From: Sabellastarte sp. h YS-2021
Lineage: Eukaryota; Annelida; Polychaeta; Sabellida; Sabellidae
Assembly (NCBI GenBank): GCA_964017235.1
Contig: OZ024936.1
Coordinates: 32,882,040-32,946,039, forward strand
Length of the DNA stretch: 64,000 nt
Direction of reading: 5' to 3'
Shown piece after piece: positions 12,801 through 22,109 of the stretch (position 1 is its first letter; the number at the start of each line of letters is the position of its first letter). The position numbers and the translations under genes were made by a program. The notes beneath the pieces are model-generated. The model did not search any database and had not been told where the DNA came from. It was given only the letters and a program-made list of their open reading frames with translations.

Positions 12801-13665
12801 AATAATAAGCGAGTTATAAGCACTTTTAAGTTTGGCTATCCTTGTTTGACCTTGAAGGAGGGGCCCAAGGTCAAATCCGACCACACAGAAAGATTCCCAG
12901 CGAATGATTTCCTATCTGTTGGTTTACCATCCCAAACCTCTAGGACCAATAATAAGCGAGTTATAAGCACTTTTAACTTTGGCTATCCTCGTTTGACCTT
13001 GAAGGAGGGGCCCAAGTTCAAATCCGACCACACCAGAAGATTCCCAGTCCATCATTTCCTATATGTTGGTTTACCATCCCAAACCTGTAGGACCAATAAT
13101 AAGCGAGTTATAAGCACTTTTAAGTTTGGCTATCCTCGTTTGACCTTGAAGGAGGGGTCCAAGGTCAATTCTGGCAACATCAGAAGATTCACAGCACATG
13201 ATTTCCTATAGGTTGGTTTCACATTGCAAACCTCTAGGACCAATAATAAGGGAGATATAGGCACTTTTAAAGTCCGCTATGTGTGTTACTTCGGCACTCC
13301 GTGGATAACCTTGAATTAAGAGCTTCAAGGTCAAATGTGTGCAAGGTTGTAGAGGACATGTATATCTGTTATATATATCACCTATGAAGAGATTCAACCT
13401 TCTACCTATGAGAAACAGCCAGTAGAAAAATGTCGATTACTTTCAAAGAAATGCCCGTGGCGGCCATCTTGTTTTTCAGAATGAGGCTATTTTCCTTCCC
13501 AGAGAAGCTTACCACCCAATGAAGATATCCTGCAAATTTGGTGAACCTAGCTGCTGTCGTTTTCCTCTTAGAGCGTTAACGCTGAAAATCTCTCTACGCG
13601 CGGCAGCGGGGGCGTAGCGAACGCTAAACCAAAGTATCCACCGGATGCTTCCGGTGGATACAATA
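9840..13665 (+). mobile_element. Tandem-core element, family 1 (pearl/HINE-like), copy A
   Basis: A long run of 147-bp tandem units (about 9850-13200) is followed by a unique flank (13200-13665) that ends in a 28-bp hairpin at 13634-13661 (12-bp perfect stem). The same flank and hairpin occur, inverted, beside the 147-bp units at 43.5 and 56.3 kb, so this is one mobile unit. The other end, present in those copies as GGTGGATACAAT plus a small hairpin, is missing here; the array starts abruptly near 9840. No protein is encoded by design. Architecture matches the non-autonomous pearl/HINE elements of bivalves (known class); the assignment is inference. Confidence 0.75.
9850..13200 (+). repeat. 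147-bp tandem repeat (about 22 units) with 1029-bp higher-order repeat
   Basis: TTTGACCTTG recurs at 9904, 10051, 10199 and 10346, a step of 147 (once 148). Each unit carries TTTGACCTTG, 11 bp, then CAAGGTCAAA: a 10-bp inverted repeat. From about 11082 to 13180 two blocks of seven units (1029 bp) repeat almost exactly; for example the segments at 11288-11794 and 12317-12823 are shifted by exactly 1029. Because 147 is divisible by three, stop-free frames run across many units on both strands; these are artefacts of the repeat. Confidence 0.95.
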
Positions 13666-15296
13666 AACAATGTTTAATCAAACTCAAACTATGGTTTTGA
13701 AGAATTACTGCCACAAAACATTCTACTGACCTGTAGGTGATGTCATTATGTGCACAATATATTAAGAATTGGTTGAGCACTCTTAGTAAAGACATCTTTG
13801 CCAAGTCAGACAATCTCTTTTGGTGTTCATGACAATGTCAGTCTGAGTGCAGAATTTGAGAACTGGCTGTGATTTCTTAAGAAATATGTCTATGTGTTGA
13901 TACACTACACAGTAGTGTGGTAGAGTATCAAAAAGTACAGTTTAAATATTGTATAAATTTACATTAACTAGGAACTACATACAATTGTGTTAGATTGGCA
14001 CAGGATTTCTGTGGAAAGTGACCCCAGTATGGGGGTAGGGGTTCTCTTGAGATCAGAAGTTACTTTTTGTGGTGGCTGATGTTCATATCATTAAGCTATG
14101 GTGTCTTGACTTACATAACTGGGAATCAATCCCAGGCTTTTTAGTCTGTGCTGACACTTTTACCATAGGCAGTTGAAAAAAATTAAATATAACATTATAT
14201 TTCACAAAATATGGTCTTCACAGTTTCCAAGTGAAATGGATAAAAATTTTGTCTGCTAAGCAATTACTAGTAATGCTTATCTCTAATTGATGTTTATAAC
14301 ATGACATTTAAATAGATAAATATTCTTCTTTCATAATATTATTTGGAATAAATACAGCTACAGCATGGGCACTCCATTATTCACAACACCACAGTACATT
14401 TATAGGCATTAGATGCTCTCCCGAAAGGCTGAATTACGTATTTGTGTATATATTTGTTTTTGTTGTAAATATTAGTTATTGTATTTTATATTTTAGTGCA
14501 TTATAACACATAAGTGTTTTTGCACTTAAATCTATCTATCTCTCCCGAAAGATTATTCTCGGTTATTTCCCGTTTCCAAATCCACCAAAAATGGCGTTAA
14601 TAGAAGAAATTTTCCACTTAAGTTTTTAGGTGACTTTGTATGTAATGAATATAAGCCTTATTGGAGTTCCGTTCGTGGAAAATGTATGTGGATAAACAAA
14701 CCTACATAGATCTTAACCAGGAAGTGATTTTTACATGATAAAACACGAGAAAAATCATATATTTTCTTAATAACACACATTGTATTTAATTTTTATAAAA
14801 AATATGAGTCTTGATCTACAAAATAGTCATTTTTACAAGGAAAAGATGCTTTAAAGTTTAAAATACTGTTTTAAGAATTTTAAATGGGCGAAAATGGGGG
14901 TTTCTAGACATGAATAATTTGTTTCATGCCTCAAGTTTTGACTGCTTATTTAAATTAGTTATAACATTAAAAGTGACATTTTTGTAGTTTCTGATACTTT
15001 TTAGTTTAATAAATTGGTAGGGTTTTGAAAAAAAAAATTTTAAAGTGCTGAAAAACTTTCTTGCAATTAAATTACATTAAACCTTCATAATGGAAGTAAA
15101 AATATGACATGTATTCAATATCTGATTACATTTATTGTAGTTTTAGTTTTCCTCTTAGTTTAAGGAATTTAGTTGTGAATATGATAAGATATTACATAAA
15201 ATGGTGTGTACATCACAGGAATGTAAACTGTTATAAAACCACTAAAAAAATATACAATTTATTTTCTTTATTGTGGTTGGATTTAAATAGAGAAAA
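13666..15296. other. Non-coding DNA
   Basis: No exon or RNA gene recognised. There is a tRNA-like B box near 14120-14137, on the minus strand, and a 25-bp segment at about 14647-14671 that returns inverted near 19433-19455. Confidence 0.45.
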
Positions 15297-15550
15297 ATAG
15301 CATCAGAGATGCCCGTACCCCACTGCCTGGGCAAATATTTTTCAGCACAATGAGATATAGAAGTAGTGAAGCAGTACAAAGAGCAGTGTCAGTTATATAT
15401 AATGGTCCAAATAATGCTTAAGAATAGAAAATAATGTCTAAGAAAATAGGAGAAAGAAAATGTATGTAAAGATGAAGTATAAAAACAAGACAATTCAATA
15501 GCAAGATGGCAGCATTAATCAGTAAACTAAAAATTATGAAGCTGTAAAAT
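15297..15550 (+). mobile_element. Tandem-core element, family 2: left-end fragment
   Basis: Starts with ATAGCATCAGAGATGCCCGT, the same hairpin start (GCATC/GATGC) as the full copies at 28083 and 40862, and follows them for about 250 bp before stopping. It has no core repeats and no right end. Confidence 0.75.
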
Positions 15551-15612
15551 TTATTAATTGGAGAATAGCTGTCAATGGAAATAGCACAATTAGGTAAAAT
15601 GCAAATAATAAT

Positions 15613-17710
15613 CAGTTCTAATTGGACTTTTTATAGCGCTTAATCTCCCCAAACAAGAGGACTCTAAGGCGCAACAAAACAAAAAGCAGTCAACAAAATT
15701 CTGTGTCCAGGGACATAACAGGGGTCGAACACCACGGAGAACGCCAGGAGGATGATTCAGGCTAGGGTGGATATGCTTTGGTGTACAGGTAGGTTTTAAG
15801 CTGTTTTCTGAAGGAGGCCAGGGATGGAGAGGCACGAATCACATCAGGGAGAGTATTCCACACAGTAGGAGCATCAAACGCAAAACTATTACCAAACTGT
15901 TTGACAGATTTATGAACAGAGGGGCAGAACTTTGGAATAACTAGGAAATTACCACCACTTTCACTGCGCCTGGTACTATAAGAACTGCTGTAGGAAGAAA
16001 GATGTGGTGAAAAATACCTGGGAAAACCTGTGTGAAGATACTTATAAACAAGTGTGACTGTCTTGAACACAATGCGCTGTTCAAAAGGAAGCCAATGCAG
16101 TTTCTTTAGCACAGGAGTTATGCTGGTGTATCGACTGGTGTTTGATACAATTCTAGCTGCACTATTTTGGATGCACTGTAATTTGCGTAGATTGAACTTG
16201 GACAGGCTCCTGAAAAGTGAGTTGCAGTAATCCAACCGACTACTAACAAGAGCGTTGGCTACAAGCACAGAAACATCATGAGTAAGAAACCGCCTGACAT
16301 GTCTGAAGTCACGGAGTTTAACAAAACAACTTTTGCAGACATTCTGAACATGCTTGGACAAAGAGAAATCTGAATCAAGCCACACACCCAGATTTTTTAC
16401 TGAATCTGCAGGGCAGAGTGAGTTGCCCAGGATATCAATTGGAAAACATGCTTTCAACTTATCCCTTTGTCTCTTCGAACCAAAGATGATAAACTCAGTC
16501 TTATCAGGATTCAGTTTGAGCTTACTAGTTGTCATCCACTCTTTAACATCATTTAGGCACTTATTTAGCTTTTCAAAGGCAGCAGATGCATTCTTCTGGG
16601 ATAAATGTATATAAAGTTGGCTATCATCTGCATAGAAATGAAACTTTATTCCATTATGTTTACTGATAATGGAACTGAGGGGGGTAGTGTACAATGAGAA
16701 CAACAAAGGACCCAGGACAGAACCTTGGGGAACACCAAATAGGAGTTTACAAACATCTGACAAAGTAGAACCAATTTTTACTGATTGGTAACGGTCCATT
16801 AGGTAGGATGTGAACCATTTCAGAAAGGAGCCACTGACCCCAAACCAGTTTTGGAGGCAACCCAGAAGAGTAGAGTGATCAATGGTGTCGAAGGCAGCAG
16901 ACAAGTCAAGCAATACCAAGGCAGTGGATTCACCTCTTGACAATGATAAGTGAACCTCATTTTTTATGTAGAGAAGAGCAGTCTCAGTTGAATGGCCCGC
17001 CTTATATGCCGACTGGTACGGGTTGTCTAAGTTATTGGCATTAATATGTTCTAACAGCTGCTTAGCAACCACACGTTCTACCAATTTAGATATAAAACTG
17101 AGACCTGATACAGGGCGATAATTCTTAAGGTCATTTGAGGGAAGATTTGGCTTTTTAATAAGTGGAGTGACCACAGCAGATTTGAAGGCATCAGGAACGC
17201 ATCCCTCCATGAGTGAGCAGTTGACCAGCTTTGTAAGGGATGGTAGCAATATATCAATGCATTCCTTAATCAGGAATGTCGGCAGAGGGTCCAACAGGCA
17301 TGATTTTGTTGGTGATGCTTTAATTATTTTATCAACAGCATCTTCAGAAACTTGCCTAAAGACAGTAATTTGGGGAGGATCTGAAGGAGGGTTAACATCA
17401 TATTCAGTGCCAGAAGAAGCAAAATTATCTCTAATCTTCTTGATTTTGTTGGTGAAGAAGGAGGCAAACTGGTCAGCCAATGACTTTTCGGACTCATGAG
17501 ATGGAAGTGTGGCATCAGAAACCCTGTTCAGGGTCTTATGGAGCTCACGCCTAAGTTTTCGAGAGTCATGACTATTGTCTGAGATCAGTTTGCTATAGTA
17601 GTCTGATTTATCTTTATTTACAAGTGCATTGCACCGAGCAATCTGGCGACGAAGCCTACTCCTGTTAAGTGTACTTTTAGCCCTACGCCAGGTTCTCTCA
17701 AATTGGCGCC
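15613..17710 (-). mobile_element. LINE-A copy 1, 5'-truncated CR1/L2-like retrotransposon
   Basis: Carries the 3' two thirds of the same LINE as the full copy at 32536. The reverse transcriptase frame (15762-17710) is open, with the fingers/palm block, YADDSQLY, and the long C-terminal region ending in FRKQLKTYLYTKAYPP. Over about 640 residues it differs from the full copy at only three positions that I see (W/R, V/F and C/R changes), so both inserted recently. The short 3' UTR ends at about 15613 with CCAATTAGAA on the element strand. The endonuclease is missing because of 5' truncation at 17710, which coincides with the edge of a 77-bp inverted repeat. Not able to move by itself. Confidence 0.92.
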
Positions 17711-18652
17711 ATAAAAGCAAATATTTATAATATTACAGTCTAATTTATAAACAAAGTCACAGAAAATAGGAAACATGGAGTCACAAAGTCAGTTGCAGCA
17801 ATCCATATATCTTTGGTATAAGAGAAAGATGTCTCAAATATGGCAGGTGAACATACTCTGGCAGTATGGGGGTAAAAATGAGTAGAGGCACTGTTAAATC
17901 CTTTTCCAAAAATATGAGGTAAGTTTTAGAATATTTTAGAAATATGAGCACCTGTTGACGTGTCATGTTTTGCATAGATTACAATGAAACCTCTTTTATA
18001 AAATGTGATATTTTTTAATGGCAAATTATTTTTTTTAAATTTTTACTTGAAAAAATTTGAATTGCCCTGGTAAAATGTGAAAACTTTTTTACAAGTATAT
18101 TTTCGAAACACCCAGAAATTAAGGTCCTTAGCCATTATTCACTGCAGTGTCTGTAGCCATTCAGAGGCCATTTGTTAAATTATTGTGACTGGGGAATATC
18201 CGCTCCCACACGTTCCTAGACATGTCTAATTTTGAAAGTGATCACTGAAAATAAATAACCTTTGAAGAACGTGTGGGGGAGGATAGCCCCCAGTGAAAAC
18301 AGTAACCACAATCCTTTGTGTGTTTATAAATAGAAGTAAAAAGTGACATATCAGCTCAATAAAATATGTTCATAATTTTCTTGTTAAGTGGATTATCTTG
18401 CTCATGCATTATTTTATTCACAGTTGTTAATTTTATTTTGAAGTAAATTTAGATAAATCATTCTAGTGTACTATTCTACACTATTCTTTTTGTACTAAAC
18501 TGTGAATTCATCTGTATTGTTAAAGAATACCTTTATGAGAGGAAACCATCTGTGACCTGTGCCTATTTTTAAACATTTGTGACTCCATGTTTCCTATTTT
18601 CTGTGACTTTGTTTATAAATTAGACTGTAATATTATAAATATTTGCTTTTAT
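17711..18652. repeat. 942-bp unit bounded by a perfect 77-bp inverted repeat
   Basis: Positions 17711-17787 and 18576-18652 are exact reverse complements, 77 of 77 bases, separated by 788 bp. Inside, a second imperfect inverted pair lies at about 18193-18217 and 18269-18292. It could be a MITE with long terminal repeats, or a rearrangement made when LINE-A inserted. No coding capacity. Confidence 0.8.
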
Positions 18653-19781
18653 TCATCTTCCTTTTTCATCAAAAACTGATGGATTGGTGAAAATAAGACC
18701 AAAAAAACGATTTTACATGGGATATAATACTGTCAAAATATTGCAGATCATAAAATTATTGCTATAATTCTATATAAGTAGGATGGATGTATTTTTATTC
18801 TTTCCCATGACTCTGTTACCATTGCAAATCTGTTGACCTTTTAAAATTTACATATATATATATATATATATGTCTACAATTATAATTTATACATGTAGGC
18901 TTAACCTGGTCAAACTTCTAAAACAAAAAAAGGTTAAGCCTAAGACATATTAGTTGATATTATCCCAGAGCATTTGAAAGCTGGTTTATTAACATATGGA
19001 CATGGCACCTATACAATGATTATTTTATCTTTTTCAATTTTTAAAATACTTTAGTCGCCAATATATATTAAAATAAAATCTGATCTAATTATTTCATTAT
19101 TCATATTCAAAATATATGCATATGTCCAGGCTTTAAATAGAATTTTACATTAAAGACTATCCAAATGCTTTTACAAGAATTCATACTTTCTTCTTTGAAG
19201 TATATTAAAGTAAGGATCAAAATCATCACAAATTCACTATAAAACATAAAAACACAACAGGAAATTAAAATCTGTGTATTTTATGCTTCAAAATGATGTA
19301 CAATTTGTTAAAATTAAGAAACAAATATTTTTACTATATTTTGACTGGGTAATTAGTGAATATTCTTGTTCGCACGTGGCCATTATTTTTCCACATTCTC
19401 GTTTGTAAACACGATTGCCGCACATGCGCACTCGGAACTCCAATAAGGCTTATTCCTTCAAATTAACCCACTGTTTTGAATATACATTAAAACTACCGAT
19501 TTATATCATCACACTTTGTGTTGGTGTTATTTGTTACAAACCCCTGGTATTTGGGCGATTTCTTGTTTACCTTGAGGAAGGACTAAGGACCCTACTGCTT
19601 CCCTGCATAAGTTGGCCGCCCTCACCACTGCTTCACAGGGCTTTAGCATGAGTGGCCTACCAGTACACTCTGAAACTATGTATTATTGTTAAACTTATTA
19701 TATGTAACAGTTTTCATTGGTGTACAATAACCTATTTGTCTTTCTGGAGCATGTAGATGAGCCGCGGCCAACTTATGCAGG
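18653..19781. other. Non-coding DNA with (AT)n and dispersed repeat pieces
   Basis: Contains an (AT)n run near 18849-18870 and pieces shared, inverted, with 8962-9000 and 14647-14671. A partial copy of the AACTTATG/CATAAGTTGG MITE end lies near 19596-19620. Confidence 0.5.
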
Positions 19782-20237
19782 GTACTGCTTCTAGGCATAA
19801 GTTGGCCGTGGTCATAAGTTGGCCGCCACTCATTTAAATGTGTCAAACAGACAAATGTGTGGTTACACAGGGTTTAAAAGCGGTCTTTATCATAAATCTT
19901 ATTATAATAGACCATCCAATAATGATACAGGCCTTTAGACTTATAGAAATTTCAAAATATGATGATGGTGGCCAACTTATGACCGCGGCCAACTTATGCC
20001 TAGAAGCAGTAGTGGTGGTGGACCAGTTCACGCCCGCGTACCTATTCACACCCACCCCCTAATTTCTCCAAAGCAATCACAGTTACACAATATATTACCA
20101 ATGTATATGATCAATTTGGTAATTATCTATGTTGTGGTAAACAGCTTTTCTATGAAAAATCATAAATCTTTAAGAAAACTGAGGGTGGGCCTGAATAGGT
20201 ACACGGGCGTGAACTGGTCCACTACCACTAGCAGTAC
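19782..20237. mobile_element. MITE with about 46-bp TIRs, split by a second MITE
   Basis: The left arm starts GTACTGCTTCTAGGCATAAG at 19782. The right arm is its reverse complement, ending CTTATGCCTAGAAGCAGTA at 20011, with the final C at 20237 after a nested insertion. Both arms carry two CATAAGTTGGCCG motifs. There is no coding capacity. Confidence 0.8.
20011..20229. mobile_element. Nested MITE with about 40-bp TIRs
   Basis: The ends are inverted copies: GTGGACCAGTTCACGCCCG at the left and CGGGCGTGAACTGGTCCAC at the right, extending inwards through GTACCTATTCA / TGAATAGGTAC. AGCAGT(A) flanks it on both sides (20005-20011 and 20230-20236), a short target duplication inside the host MITE's terminal repeat. 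Confidence 0.85.
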
Positions 20238-20283
20238 GGAGCGGAGCGTAGTCGGGTACTTGAGGCAAGGACTACTGTAGACG

Positions 20284-21158
20284 TGGTTACCTCGGTTCTA
20301 CTTACTTGCGTGTAGAGCCGTGGCACTACCCCACATAAAACTAGAGATTTGCATAAAATAATTTTCTGTTGAATAAAACTTGATAAAATGACTCAAAATG
20401 GTTTGATATATTTAAAAGCAGTTGATATTAAGCCAAGGACACAACAAATACAGTATGTGTATAATATATATGACATTTTACACAGCTTTTATAACAAAAG
20501 AGCATTTTCAAATTTTTGGAGAAATGGTCAAAAAAGTATTGCAAATGAGGAAATGTAATTTATTTTTTTTTGTCAAATATGTTTGCATGTTGGCTGACAG
20601 TTACGGTTAATGTGACAAAATAGTTGTGGGAACAGTTGTGTGTATAATTTTTATGGTATTTTGTGTTTTATGCAAATCTCCAGTTTTATGTGGGGTCGTG
20701 CCACGGCTCTACGGTGTACGTGCAACTCGCTGACAAGAGAAGTCGCTGACACTAACTCGCTGACACAACTCGCTGACAATATGCAAATTAGATATGGCAG
20801 ATTAAACAAACGTTATACAATATTTTATAAAATGGAAGCATAGATGAAGACTTTAAACTACAGAAATCACGGCAACAGCACCCAAGTCATTAATATTCAT
20901 GAGAAGATATGAGGTCACGGGTTTCACCTTGCATTTCCTAACAATATTTTATAAAATGGACGTCTCAACGAATTTCAAATACTTTAAACTACAGAACTCA
21001 CGGCCATAAGCAAATAAGATAACTTGTATATATACGTACATATATATTTCTTGTCAGCGAGTTGTGTCAGCGAGTTTCCGTTAGCGACTTCCTATGACAG
21101 CGAGTTGCACGTAAATCGGCTCTACACGCAAGTAAAGTAGAGCCGAGGTAACCATGTC
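20284..21158. mobile_element. Palindromic element with hairpin termini
   Basis: The ends at about 20284-20320 and 21117-21158 are inverted copies built on TGGTTACCTCGG and CTTGCGTGTAGAGCCG; each end can fold as a hairpin (GGCTCTAC/GTAGAGCC). A second inverted pair lies at 20312-20358 and 20668-20712. Related ends occur near 3143 and 48912. It is interrupted by the element at 20718-21112. Confidence 0.7.
20718..21112. mobile_element. 395-bp MITE with CTCGCTGACA subrepeats in its TIRs
   Basis: Both ends begin ACGTGCAACTCGCTG and carry several CTCGCTGACA copies, in inverted orientation at the right end, giving TIRs of about 58 bp with a few mismatches. A decayed relative is near 48785-48830. 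Confidence 0.8.
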
Positions 21159-21398
21159 TAGGACTACTGGTATCTCAAGGGGTGAACATCATCTTATGTC
21201 ACTTTCCCCTTTATGCTTTTACGAACTGAATGGACACATCTGAAGAACCTATTTTAAAGTAAATATGGAAATTATACGTACTCCAGAAGGCAAATTTTTT
21301 ACTATTATTCTAGACATTTTAAGCACCATCAAGAAACATGCTTATCAGAAATTTATGTATCGTGTACGATTGAATGATTGTTTTACATCGAGGGGCAT
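21159..21398. other. Short non-coding gap between elements
   Basis: No feature recognised. Its last ten bases, CGAGGGGCAT, are the left copy of the direct repeat that flanks the next element. Confidence 0.5.
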
Positions 21399-21880
21399 GG
21401 TGCCTTATAAAACTCGGAGCTCCGGAGGTGCGGTCGGAGGGGTGCGGTGGGTGCGGGGGTGCGGTGGGGTGCGGTAAAATATTTGTACAATAAAATATTG
21501 CTGGATCATATATTTGTAAAATATTGTTAGAAACCCCATTGTAGCCTCACGTTTTTATCACTCTGTGTGTGTACAACTACCAGCTTTTGGTATTTTATTT
21601 GTTTTAAATATTGCGAGAAGACAGAGTGAGGTGCGGTGATAGTAAAATATTGCTGGATTATATATTTGTAAAATATTGTTAGAAACCCCATTGTAGCCTC
21701 ACGTTTTCATCACTCTGTAGATGTACAACTACCAGCATTTAATGTTTTATTTGTTTTAAATATTGTGAGAAGACAGAGTGAGGTGCGGTGATAGTAAAAT
21801 ATTGCAGGATTATATATTTGTGAAATATTGTTAGTCTAGAAGTTCCAACTCCAGCTCCAGCTCCGAGTTTTATAACGAGC
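21399..21880. mobile_element. 482-bp element: 17-bp TIRs, 10-bp direct flanking repeat, tandem core
   Basis: TTATAAAACTCGGAGCT at 21405-21421 returns as its exact reverse complement at 21859-21875. Flanking direct repeats CGAGGGGCAT lie at 21389-21398 and 21881-21890, a possible 10-bp target duplication. The core holds about two and a half units of an AT-rich repeat (AAATATTG, AACCCCATTGTAGCCTCACG, CTACCAGC). The same unit forms an inverted array in UBR5 intron 3 at 54690-56105. Confidence 0.75.
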
Positions 21881-21937
21881 CGAGGGGCATCCTCATCGCT
21901 GAAGTGAGTGCGCGCGATGGTGGATGGTATGTACGTA

Positions 21938-21955
21938 GTGGGGGACGTCCCCCAC
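21938..21955. repeat. 18-bp perfect palindrome beside the 73-bp satellite
   Basis: GTGGGGGACGTCCCCCAC is its own reverse complement. It shares the CCCCCAC block with the satellite units that start about 165 bp downstream. Confidence 0.8.
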
Positions 21956-22109
21956 CATGTTATGTCTGTAATGGGAGATGCCTCAAAGAGAAATCATTAT
22001 TTGAACAGAAAAAATAGATCAATGAAATGTTAGCTTTTATTTGTCACTCAATACGAGTAAAACATTATAGAACACAAACATATCATTCAGAAAAGATAGT
22101 AACAGATTT

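Noticed and set aside
10200..13211. Long plus-strand ORFs of 282, 135, 331 and 219 codons with LTLKEGPKVKSDHT repeats
   Set aside because: They are the 147-bp satellite read in frame. Frames are equally open on the other strand, copy D shows the same in inverse, and there is no start context or non-repeat domain.
16354..17499. Plus-strand ORFs opposite LINE-A (also 33282-34427 and 35322-35684)
   Set aside because: Antisense shadows of the LINE reading frame, identical in both LINE copies for that reason.
15601..17725. Target duplication for LINE-A copy 1 (GCAAATA near both ends)
   Set aside because: The match is seven AT-rich bases, is not flush with the left end and lies within the inverted-repeat arm on the right; chance cannot be excluded.
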